A DNA stretch of 64,000 nucleotides, taken from the NCBI RefSeq assembly GCF_029784135.1, contig NC_073745.1, positions 56,077,205 through 56,141,204 of the forward strand, given 5' to 3'. The translations under genes were made by a program, and so were the position numbers. The notes beneath the pieces are model-generated. The model ran no database searches and had not been told where the DNA came from. It saw only the letters and a list, made by a program, of their open reading frames with translations. The stretch is from Toxorhynchites rutilus septentrionalis (taxonomy: Eukaryota > Arthropoda > Insecta > Diptera > Culicidae). Numbering within the stretch: the stretch's first letter is position 1; each line of letters begins with the position of its first letter. Below are positions 34,710 to 44,578 of the stretch, piece after piece.

Positions 34710-35862
34710 GCTGACTGGAACCAAAAGCAAAAAAGTTGAGGGTCTGTCCGTTTATACTGCTGAAAAGCATAATATCACTTCTATTAACATGATTTTTTCA
34801 TCATTTAACGGACATTCGTGATGAGTTCCGACCTTGGTTGAATAAAATTATTCCTCTTACGAGCAATAAACTTCTACGTTGCATTACAAACCTGTCCATA
34901 TTACACCACTTTATTTTTCCAAAAACGCTTTAATTTAATTATTACGCCAAACTTAAAATAAATTCAAACTTAAAATAATTTTATACGCTTGATATTGCTG
35001 AAATAGACATATTCTACATTGTTTTAATCTGTAAACAATTGACCACTTCTCTTATAAATATTTTTCAAATTAAACCCATTGAAGGAAAAGACTAACAAAT
35101 GGTAGGATTTAGTGAATGTATAGGATTGAAATCCTAATTTAAATAATCGTAAAGAACAGTCTCAGTATATTTTATATTTTGTCAACGATTCTCCCGTATT
35201 TGTCTTGATTGTTATCTTTGTAGGAATCTCATCATGTCTTGTTAATTATTCATTCCAATAGTGGCACACACTCAAGTCAAAAAATGACATCAATAGCCCT
35301 ACCGATTAAACACAAATCAGCGACAACATCAACAAAAAACAACACATCATCATCTCTATAGCTCATCGTATTTAATCATATCAATCATTACTTCAACTCT
35401 CGTTGCCCTCACATACGCTCGTAATGAAACGCATTCACTACGCTTTGCCCCATTTAATCCTCGTGTCTGGCCCCAATGCCTAAGCCTAATTGCGGGATGC
35501 AGAAAAAGCGAACCCAATCAACCGAGAGTCTCCGCGAGATATTGGGATTTGAATAACACCGCACAAAAACCATGATGCGATCGAGCATTTAATCGTTCCT
35601 GCGCTGCAGCTGACTTTCAACAGTATTGACGTTTTCATCCGCGCGCTGACGTTATCCGTTTTTCTGACCCTCCACGGGTCAGCAATCTTTCAATTACCGA
35701 TGACAGACAGTTACGGAGAGCGATAGATTACAATCTATCACCCGGGCGGGGGGAAGCGTTTTGAATTGAAATTGATTGAACCCGATTTTCGGAATCTGGT
35801 CCAGTATTTGCTAATAATATTTATCTGCACTCTCGCATCTCTCTTTTTTTTTCTCCGTGCAG
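34710..35862 (+). other. Intron or 5' flank of the exon at 35863
   Basis: No repeats recur elsewhere. The last 30 bases form a pyrimidine-rich tract, CTCTTTTTTTTTCTCCGTGCAG, quoted here in outline only, which ends in the acceptor AG at 35861-35862. The stretch from about 35400 to 35760 has raised GC content and looks single-copy. Confidence 0.5.
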
Positions 35863-36192
35863 ATCGTTGGCATCAAGCAGTACTTCGTCCGGCCATCGAA
35901 TCCGCTGCAGGGCCGCGAGCAGCACCAGCAGAACGCACTGCTCGCGCTGAACTCGAGCAACAGCGCCAGCCAGAACAACATCAGCTCCAGCAACACCTCG
36001 CTCGACCAGTCCGTCGGGACGACCTGTTCGTCCTCGTTGTCCACGTCGGCGGTAAATACCACCTCGTCGGCATCGCTGTCTTCCACGTCCCCAAATGCTG
36101 CGACCACGGACAGTGCCCTCAGCCAGGAGATCCCCGCCATCGAATCGCTGGTCCAGTCCAACGGTCGGCCGCTGGAGGAAGTGATCGAACAG
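35863..36192 (+). CDS. Internal coding exon, unidentified Ser/Asn/Thr-rich protein
   Basis: This is the only segment that behaves like a host exon. It is 330 bp, exactly 110 codons, open throughout in phase 0, with a pyrimidine tract and CAG before it and CAG/GTGAGT after it. The translation begins IVGIKQYFVRPSNPLQ, passes through GREQHQQNALLALNSSNSAS, then a long Ser/Thr/Asn-rich low-complexity stretch (about residues 38-82). It ends with the more complex QEIPAIESLVQSNGRPLEEV followed by IEQ. GC content and codon choice differ strongly from the AT-rich surroundings. The composition suits a disordered region of a nuclear or signalling protein, perhaps alternatively spliced since its length is a multiple of three. 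I do not recognise the gene. The opposite strand also has a 164-codon frame here, but it has no comparable splice context. The rest of the gene must lie outside the window or in exons I cannot see. Confidence 0.72.
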
Positions 36193-36780
36193 GTGAGTTC
36201 CCTTTTTTTTTTTCTATTGGGTACCATAAGAAATTGTGCCCATTCAGCTAGCCCAGCTCTACAACAACTCTCAAAGGCTGGTTTACGAATGCACCGAAAC
36301 GGCACATTAATCTGCGCAAGTGATCTCGATGGAATTGGCTGCCCGGCAAACCACGAATAGGCGTTTCAGGTTTTCCTCAAACACAATTTGTGGTCTCCAA
36401 TGGTGGTTTGGTTGCGAATGACAAATTCACCGGTGCAGATATGGACGCGGATTAATATCAACAATTTAACGATAATCGTGTGCTGACCATTTGGGGGCGC
36501 AATCGGACACATTTTATGCGTCGTATGTTTGCAAAATGCCCGGCGTGAGTGTTTCCGATGCAATTATCTGCCGCCATCGGGTCAGTGTAACATTTGACAC
36601 ACTTCATTCGCAACGGAAAAAGTGTCTGATAATGTATTAATTTATTCTTTCAATCAGGCAGTAATCAATCATTATCATGTGGATGTTAAATTTTATTGGC
36701 TTTGACATTTAGAAATCTTTTACCAAAAGTCTAAAAGTTCTAAAATCGTTGTGTTGAAGTATCATATTGAATTTAGAATC
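36193..36780 (+). other. Intron downstream of the exon
   Basis: Begins GTGAGTTCCC. No repeat or second exon is visible before the hexamer array resumes at about 36780. Confidence 0.45.
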
Positions 36781-37470
36781 CATATCCGTATCACACATCG
36801 AAAAACAGAAAATGTTATCCTCCCGCTGAAAAATATGAAATTGAATCTTCACACTGAAATATGAACTCTTTATAATGAGAACATGAATATGAAATCTGGA
36901 ACCTGGAAATTGGCAATCTGAAAAAGTATCTAGGAACGTTGATCTACAACAAACATAGAATATGGAATCTGATATATGTTAGCATACATCCTTAATCTCA
37001 AATTTGAGTGTCTTTCAGAAATGATAGGATCTAGAAATTGAGTTATGGAATCTGAATCCCGATTCGGACTCGGCGTATGAAATATGGATGCAGAATTTGG
37101 AATAACTTAATTTACTTTTGGTATTCGAAACCTTCACTCACGGTTATGTACATCAGAAATTTTAATTACGCAGAAAAAAAATCGATTCCAGAATCTAGAT
37201 CGAAATCTAAAATTAGGGTAAGTGATTTGAAATCCATTATTTGAAATCTGAAAAGAGGCCATAGAAAGGTGGATTTAGAATCATGAATTTGAACATGGAA
37301 TATGGAGTTTGGTATTCTAAATCTAGAATCGAGTCTTTCGATACATATCATATCAGGAATCTGAAATCACGATTTTACTTGTAGAATTGGACATTGCAAA
37401 TCGGTTTGTTAAATGAATATGGAACTTGAAGTAGAAATAGGTGAATTTGAATCAGGTATCTACAAAACTA
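36781..37470 (-). repeat. Degenerate hexamer array, GAATCT polarity
   Basis: AATCTGAATCCCGATTCGGA, CCAGAATCTAGATCGAAATC and GAATCTGAAATCACGATTTT show the complement unit. It directly precedes dispersed repeat copy B. Confidence 0.7.
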
Positions 37471-37504
37471 ATTTTTAGCACATATTTTTGCATCCCCATT
37501 TATT

Positions 37505-38255
37505 GCATTACATTCTGAGCCTAAAAATAACAGAAAATGCGCTACTCCCCACACTCGTTGTTGTGACCGTTCTCAATTCAGCAGCATCAGCAACGAAAGC
37601 GATCAATACCAGCAGATACAGCAGCAACAATCCATCAAACAGCATGAACAGAAACTCAAAACCATCTGTCGGAATGATCTTCAACAGGAAATTGTGATAC
37701 GGAAGGAAACTCAAAGAGTGACGTCTTAACACCTTGGATAATCAGTTGGAACTGAACATTTATTTATAGACAATAAACTATACAGACTACAACTACAGAA
37801 CATTTATAGCTATGTTCAGTAATTGTACCAACACAAATTGCATTGTGCATTGTGTAGCAGAACACTGGTATATCATTTGTATAACATATATGCTAGTAAT
37901 ATAAGAGCAGTATGAGCAAGTGAACCAAGAAACACATAGCAAAAAAGCACGCATTAAAGCTTTTCGCATTCTTTGCCACATACACGGCCCAGACCAAGAA
38001 AGTATGGATTTACGTTTATGCCCTCCTTTTTATTCTCAGAAAACACTTTCCAACTTCATTTTATAATGAGGTGTAATATTATCACGCATTTATGCAACAG
38101 CACCAGAGACGTAAAAAAGAGAGAGAGATGTCCGCTCGCATACATATAAAAATTTTGCAGCTTAAGACACATATGCTTTTATTTGCTCATTTCATCCTTA
38201 AATACACGAAAAAGCATTCTTACGAACGAAGATGAAATGTTTTCTGCCAAAATCT
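37505..38255 (+). repeat. Dispersed repeat, copy B, with an internal insertion
   Basis: Matches 1335-1880 from AAAAATAACAGAAAATGCGC and again from about 37894 (AAGAGCAGTATGAGCAAGTG) to GATGAAATGTTTTCTGCC. The 345 bp between, about 37550-37893, are absent from copy A and carry a short open frame (see next entry). Confidence 0.65.
37575..37728 (+). pseudogene. Gln-rich open frame inside the insertion
   Basis: From about 37575 one frame reads SQFSSISNESDQYQQIQQQQ, then SIKQHEQKLKTICRNDLQQE, then IVIRKETQRVTS and a stop at about 37726. The composition, rich in Gln, Lys and Ser, looks protein-like. CTCAATTCAG just upstream could serve as a splice acceptor. It is only about 50 codons and I know no family for it. 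It may be the 3' end of a retroposed gene or retroelement, or chance. An AATAAA follows at about 37771. Confidence 0.3.
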
Positions 38256-38269
38256 AGATTGGGTGTAGA

Positions 38270-38640
38270 ATTCTCAATCTAGGTCAAGTTATGTCCAACC
38301 GAAACTTGAATTATGTCCAACCGAAACTTATATTAATATCTGTGATCCTGTTTACTGATTCTTAGTAACAGATTTCCGGTACCTAATTCCACATACCAGA
38401 CAAAGTTTCCAAATTCAGATTTCTCATTTATGTTTCTTTTTACTTTGATCACTGATTTTAGATTTATATTCCAAATCTTTTGGAATCTGAAGCTCGAATT
38501 GAAATCGAACCCTGGAAAATGTGATTTGGTGGGAGAATAGGAGAATTCGGATCCGCAGAAGAAACTTGATTCCAGAATCTGTAATCAGTATGTGTTCAGT
38601 GTTATAAAATTGGAATCTAAATGTACAATATGTCTATCTA
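38270..38640. repeat. Hexamer array, mixed polarity
   Basis: AACAGATTTCCGGTACC and CCAAATTCAGATTTCTC read in + orientation, while GGAATCTGAAGCTCGAATTG and TCCAGAATCTGTAATCAG are mostly complement. This is the last array block in the window. Confidence 0.55.
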
Positions 38641-38725
38641 TATAGAACCATTCCATGCCAAACCGATATAGTGGTTCTCATATTTTCGTCAAAAGTGGTA
38701 ATTTTGTTCCATTTGGTCCCTATTA
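38641..38725 (+). repeat. Foldback family 2, left-end fragment
   Basis: ACCATTCCATGCCAAACCGA, GTGGTTCTCATATTTTCGTC and AAAGTGGTAATTTTGTTCC match the family terminus. Nothing of the remainder follows. Confidence 0.7.
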
Positions 38726-40312
38726 TAAATAGGAAATATATAATGAGAATAGGATTCGTGTCCGTTTTTCCCTTTTTAAAATTTTATCAATTTAATGATT
38801 TTTTTAAAATCCATCATTTTTTGATTTTGTTCTTTGGCGTAGGACTACCTCTAACCGGAGTATGTGAGGGGGGTAAAATGAAAACATAAACACAGAACAT
38901 GCAAGAAAAAATGAAAGATTCCGAATACTTATAACTCGAACATTTCTTACTATATCGGAAATATGTTTGCATCAATTGATAGGGAATATTTCTACGCATT
39001 TATCGCAATTAATAAAATGTTATTTTTCCTGAGATAAACAATTGAATAACTGTATAATGTTAAGTGTTATCTAAACGCCCTAACTACCTCGTTTTAAGTG
39101 GCCCAATTCACGGTTTCCCCAACACAGCCATCATAACCAAGCAGCCTTGAGAAATCGGCATTGCAAATACTTCATGTATGGAAATTTTTGTTCCGACTGA
39201 AATGTGTTTCCCCAACACAAACTTCAAATCCATGGAGCGTGGGGAAATTTGTTCTAGAATATAAAAAGTATAAGTTGAAGTTGTTAATTCATGCAAGTAT
39301 TTTACTTTCCTCATCCGCATGTTTTTTTGCACTCCGAAATGTGTTTTCCTAACACGGATTACAAAAACGGGTACGAACACAGCGCTTTGGCTCGGTTATT
39401 CAAGATTGCATTGAAGGATATGTCTTCATATCTTCTGCTCACTGAGTGCCTGATCAAATCAAGCAAATTCGCGGTTCGAGAAGTAGGTGCACTTGAGAGA
39501 TGCAAGCTTTAGAGGGAAATGTAAAATAAAATAATCGTTTGATAATTCTTCCGTTCACATATTTTGTCCTAGGCATCATACCAAACGTGAAAAGAAACTT
39601 TACTTGAAACGAAGAACATGATTTATCACAATGCATGAATTGACCTTACATGGCATTTATTCAAGCTCTTCACTCACAAAGCAAATAAATTAAATTCGAT
39701 TGAATTCGGAAATTGTTTAATTCAATCAAAAATTTAATCAATACAAACGAATGATTGCTTGCGGTTATATCATAGCTACTCACTCATGAGCTACCCACTC
39801 ATTTTTTTCATAATTTTGATTTCAATTGTATAAAATTAATAGTTCTAAAATATTGGGTAGATGTGCTATTTATTGAACATTCTAATTATATAAAAATATT
39901 TCATTGTTTTCATTTTTTCAGTTTCTCACATAATTTACATTAATTTGTTGAAATTGAAAAAAAAATAATCTTGTTTTTTGAAAACTTATTTTGAAATTTT
40001 GAAAAATATTTTCGATGTTTCAATTTTTTTTAAATTTTCCATTCCGTTCCTTCCCAAATGTTCCTAATTATTTCATTATTTCATTCTTTTCTACTTCTTT
40101 AACCTCCCTATACCCGCGCATACGATCTGATAGACCGCGAATCCATAAGGTGGCTGAATTAAATGACTATAATACTGAATAATGTTAAAGAAAAAAATAT
40201 TTTCTGGAGTTTTCTCATTCTATTATACATTTTTCTTCAAATAAATACCAATAACGGTTTAAAATACACAATAGCAATATTACAGAGACACGTACAGTCT
40301 GTGAGTATATAT
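38726..40312. other. AT-rich stretch with degenerate repeats
   Basis: No gene is supported. Between about 39108 and 39510 the phrase GACTGAAATGTGTTTCCCCA recurs as CTCCGAAATGTGTTTTCCTA, and CACGGTTTCCCCAACAC appears at the start, so a degraded tandem repeat is present. Confidence 0.4.
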
Positions 40313-40790
40313 ATACAGCCATTACATGCCAAACCGATATAGTGGTTCTTAGATTTTCGTGTAAAGTGGAAATTTTGTTCTTTGTCCATTTAAAAAAAAA
40401 CACTTTAAAAAAATCATAACTTTTGAACTACTGAGCCGATTTAGATTATCGACATATCAAATTAAAGCCAATTATCTGATCTTTTTTGAAAAAAATACCA
40501 GAGTTGCACTATATTTGAGTTTTAGTTATTAATATTATTGATTGTATTAGTTTTTTATAGTTTCCATGGTCTCGATACCAAAATTTAAATTTTGTGCAAC
40601 TCTGGTATTTTTTTCAAAAAAATTTAAGCTATATAAGCCAATTTAATTTTATATGTCGATCTTTTCAATCGGCTCAGTATTTCAAAAGTTTTGAATTTAA
40701 AAAAAAAAGTCATTTTTGGAAAAAGTGGAAAAATTTAATTTTTCTGACACCCTAAAATGGGATTGATCCTTTTGTAATGTTTCTTTTAAT
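40313..40790. mobile_element. Foldback family 2, copy with damaged right end
   Basis: Left end GCCATTACATGCCAAACCGA. Inverted pairs CATAACTTTTGAACTACTGA with TCAGTATTTCAAAAGTTTTG, and ACCAGAGTTGCACTATATTT with TGTGCAACTCTGGTATTTTT, are centred near 40555. The right end decays after CACCCTAAAATGGGATTGAT. There is no coding frame. Confidence 0.75.
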
Positions 40791-43374
40791 TAATTTAATT
40801 TTATCAACTTTTTAAATTTTTCCAGTAAATTTTTTTTTCTATTTTTATGCTATTGTTTGTTTAATTTGAATATTTTTTTTTGAATTCAAATTTGAATTCG
40901 AATTTTTTAAAACCTTTTTTATAAATAATATTCTCAAATGTTATTCATATATTATATTTTTAATATTCTCAATATTCATATTTAAAAAATATTAAAACGT
41001 TTTGAAAACGTTTTAGCTATTCATATATTTCAATTTCAGCTTAATTTTTTGAAATTTTGTATTTTTTAAATATTTTGATTTTTTCTTTTTTTCCTTTTTT
41101 TGTTTTTTTTTCAAATCTTCAAAATAGCTTTTCACATTGAATGTTTTTATCATTTCAATATTCTCTAGATTTTGTGATTTTAGATTTCGGAACCAATTCC
41201 AAACTCTTAATCAATTGTCATGCAGTTTCCTAGAATTTGTATTTCAAAACGAAACTTTGGAGCCATTTCCTAAACCGAGTTCTGGTCTAAGAGACGGACA
41301 TCGGTCAACAATATCGATGAAGATCACGGCGGTAGCATCACTCTTGCTATGATGTTGTGGACGACGTGTCATCTTAGAAACGGAAACTGGCGACCGTTGG
41401 TTTCGCAAAGGACTACGTTTTAACGGCAATGGAAGATTTTTCAAAATAGGTTAATAACGGAAAAAAAAATTTTTTCTTAGATTTTACCTGGTAGTAGACA
41501 TTCGAAGGGTAGTTCAATATTTTTGTTAGAAATTACACTTGAATACCATTCATTTGTTGGAGAACATTCATAAAAGTGGGTATATTCGACAAAATTGACA
41601 AAAAAGCCGATTTTTATATCTACCCCAGAAAAAATGCGGATCTATTTTTTTTTTCGTTAACGAATAAATATAGATGGTTTGAATACAATCGAAGTTTTTG
41701 TTCAGTCTACCTACCATTGGAGTTGGTGTATATTCTTAAAACAGATTGAATGAATTTAATTACATCAGTCGCGATGTTGCAAGAAGGTGAAGGTAGTAAT
41801 GGGTTCAACAAGATTCTCAGCCTTGTTTCCTCAATTAAACAAAAAATTCAACCGCGTAAAGGTTGAAGGATGGGAGGTAGTATTTGGTGTGTGTAACCCT
41901 GATCTCAATGTAGTGTAGAACCAAAGGGTATATTATTTCAACTGAGTCGCATAATCGGGCAACGTACAGAAACCACAACGACAGTGTAATTAAGGGCGTG
42001 GTTGATTTTTGACAAAAAGAGAACCCAACGTCGAGGATACCTTCCAGAAAGTGAAAGCTGAAGTGTCGTCGGTGGTCCTCGTGGAGTGGTTGAGAAATCG
42101 AGAACTCTTTTGGACGCTTTTTTTTTTGAACCGGTTTCTCTCGAAGTTATCCCACAGACAGCAAAGTACAGTGTTTATTATCACATCAATGCGCGATCCG
42201 ATTCGATGATAATCCCTGGTGGTCGCTGAAGCGCGCCGCATAAATTGTGCCGCATCGGACAGATGAATACGACGGCCAATTACCTCCTTCTTCGTGCAGC
42301 AGTAGTAGTACAGGCACACTATCGAAACAATCAACAACTTCAAATAAAAATTATTGACGTCGTCGGGGGCATGGGACACACGGCGGTGGCCTCCACCTGT
42401 CTTACTAGAGAGCTCAGGTGCCGAGCGCCAAACTGTCATATCAAAGACAAAACCTTTGAATTAATTTGAATTTATTGCCGATACAAATTATGTGGCATTA
42501 TGAATCGGGGTAAAGCGAGAACGTATATTTTCAGGCACGATTTACTATTTGCGAGTGGGACAGATTGGACGCAACAGCATTAAGCGCAATCATAAGAGGA
42601 AAATTACCCGGAGCAATCGAAAGCTATTTTCTGTTTGTGTGCTTAACTCACTTAACCATAATCACGATTGACGGCGGGTCGGAACGGATTGTGATTCAGT
42701 GGCTTTTTTCCACTCAGCCGTCGCTCGTTTTGTTCACTCTTCCGATCCATTGAGAGACCCGACATTGAGGTAGTTCCCCCTATTAATAAACGCTGGGTGA
42801 TTTGTTACCCCTTTTGCGATCGATGGAAAAATATTGACTATCCATAACGGAGCAAACAGGTGTCCTTCAGGTGTTGGGAAACTCAGCAGCGCAGATCGGT
42901 TTAGGAGATTTCCTATCGTATATGTTTGAAAATAACCATAAGTTAAAATCAAGTCTCTGAAAGTTCCTGTAACGTTTCCATATGTTGTAAGGATTTCCAT
43001 TCCTATAAAAACTTTTCCATTCGGTAATGAAGACGATGCTACAAATTATACGCGATTTTAAATTTTCAGAGGAAATGGATAACGAAATGTATGATGTTGG
43101 TTGGGCACTTTTTTCGTCAATGTTATGCGCCATTGATGGTAAACATTAGAATACATTGGATAAGCTTCAAACAAAACTATCATGATACTATAGAAAAACT
43201 ATAGTATCATGATGAAATTCGATAATCTAATCGACGGTTTATGTTAACAATATATTTCACTTTCATCAGCTTTAAATAATCTTAAAAATGCATGTTACAC
43301 AGCAAGTTGAAATTATTGTAGCATTTTAGAATCACTACAATACAACATCATTGGCACTGGCATTCTGTCATTAA
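40791..43374. other. AT-rich then single-copy-looking block without a gene
   Basis: 40791-41130 is low-complexity A/T. From 41130 to 43370 the sequence is single-copy-looking. The 149-codon minus frame at 41990-42439 and the shorter frames near 41244 and 42867 have no domain or splice support and are not called. Confidence 0.35.
43179..43213. other. Perfect 15-bp hairpin with an A5 loop
   Basis: ATCATGATACTATAG at 43179-43193, loop AAAAA, then CTATAGTATCATGAT at 43199-43213. It lies in AT-rich sequence with no gene or run of T beside it, so a terminator role is not indicated. Confidence 0.9.
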
Positions 43375-43906
43375 GGTGAAGGTGGATGCTAGCCACAATG
43401 GCGCTCATTTCTTTGATCTCCCTCCCTCACCCCTCGCCCGAAAATCAATAATTTTGCAAAATAGTGTGAAGAAAATGATCGTTTTCGCACACATCCCATC
43501 AAGTAATATCAACCAAACTCTAATCGATTACTCACAAGACATTAAATTTTCATCTGCTGTCGCACTGTATAGTGAAAAACGTCGGAAAACTCGAGCTAGT
43601 GCTCTGAAAGTTAAATTTTCATTTTTCAATTTTCGGCAATGGTTTTGTTTGTATTGGTGAAAGCATCATTATTTTCTCGACACCGATGTCAAACAACATC
43701 ATCGAAACAGCTATAAAAAGCACTCAATAAAATGTTATTCCTGAGTCAGAGCGTTTCATATCTTGAAAATCTATAGAATAAAATTGTGTTCGTATAAATA
43801 CATTTTTTATTTTTACGTTTAATGGGTCTATAATGTAAGTTTTAGCAACTTTAACATTGGGTAAGAAAATTGTATTGCAGAGCTCGAGACACAGCCACGG
43901 CTGCCT

Positions 43907-44206
43907 ATGCTTTCAAAAACAGTAAACGGAAAAGTATTACATTCAATCAAAATGCCTCGGCCAACGAAGAGAAGGGTTAAGGCTCTCCAACGTGAATATG
44001 TGAAAACAATACGATCAACGAAGGAAAATATTAGGGAATTATCAACATCGAGTTACTATGCGGAAGAACTTGTTAATACCAAAAGAGCCCCAATTCGCAT
44101 GTGTTATAAATTTGCTCATGTTACGCTCACGTATAATCAGAATTTTACTTCATATGCAAATGCACCTTCTACAGGGAAACTTCGATATAACGTACCCTCT
44201 TTGTAA
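43907..44206 (+). other. 99-codon open frame of unknown origin inside the palindromic element
   Basis: The frame begins MLSKTVNGKVLHSIKMPRP and has a basic stretch TKRRVKALQREYVKTIRS. It runs into the left end of the nested MITE, so its last codons are not original. No family is recognised. It could be captured host sequence or chance. Confidence 0.2.
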
Positions 44207-44578
44207 TGTACATTTTACCTCGATATAACGTACACATTTTCAAAGTGCAAAGGAATAATTTTTTGTATATTGTTTTTTCTGAAAGACCAATAAATTATCT
44301 GTATTTTGATACTATAACATGTTTTGTACCTTTAACCAATCCGGAAATACAACTGGTTTTGTGATTCCGGATTCTAAATGAATCAATTTTTAATCAACAG
44401 TACGAAGGGAAACATCATGAGAAAGGCTGTCTTCGTCTTCTAGTTGAATTTATTCGTTAACATTACCCAAACAGCAACACAATAATGTAATATAAGCTAC
44501 GTTTCTGAGTTCTTTATTATGCTTCGATACAACGTACAATTTTCAAAGTGAAATGTACGTTATATCGAAGTTACCCTG
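44172..44578 (-). mobile_element. pogo-like MITE, copy 1, 407 bp
   Basis: CAGGGAAACTTCGATATAAC at the left and its complement (GTTATATCGAAGTTACCCTG) at the right, with TA on both sides. Subterminal copies of CGATATAACGTAC occur at each end. It is the reverse-complement orientation of the copy at 57972. Nested in the TTAA-flanked element. Confidence 0.9.

Noticed and set aside
34395..34770. Frames encoding LFLFLF and IPIPIP repeats
   Set aside because: They are direct translations of the AGGAAT microsatellite on the minus strand.
35811..36305. 164-codon minus-strand frame over the exon
   Set aside because: The + strand has a proper acceptor and donor around a phase-0 exon. The minus frame runs through both splice sites and is a GC-driven shadow.
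41990..42439. 149-codon minus-strand frame
   Set aside because: No domain, no splice borders, mixed composition and several antisense frames. Not enough to call a gene.
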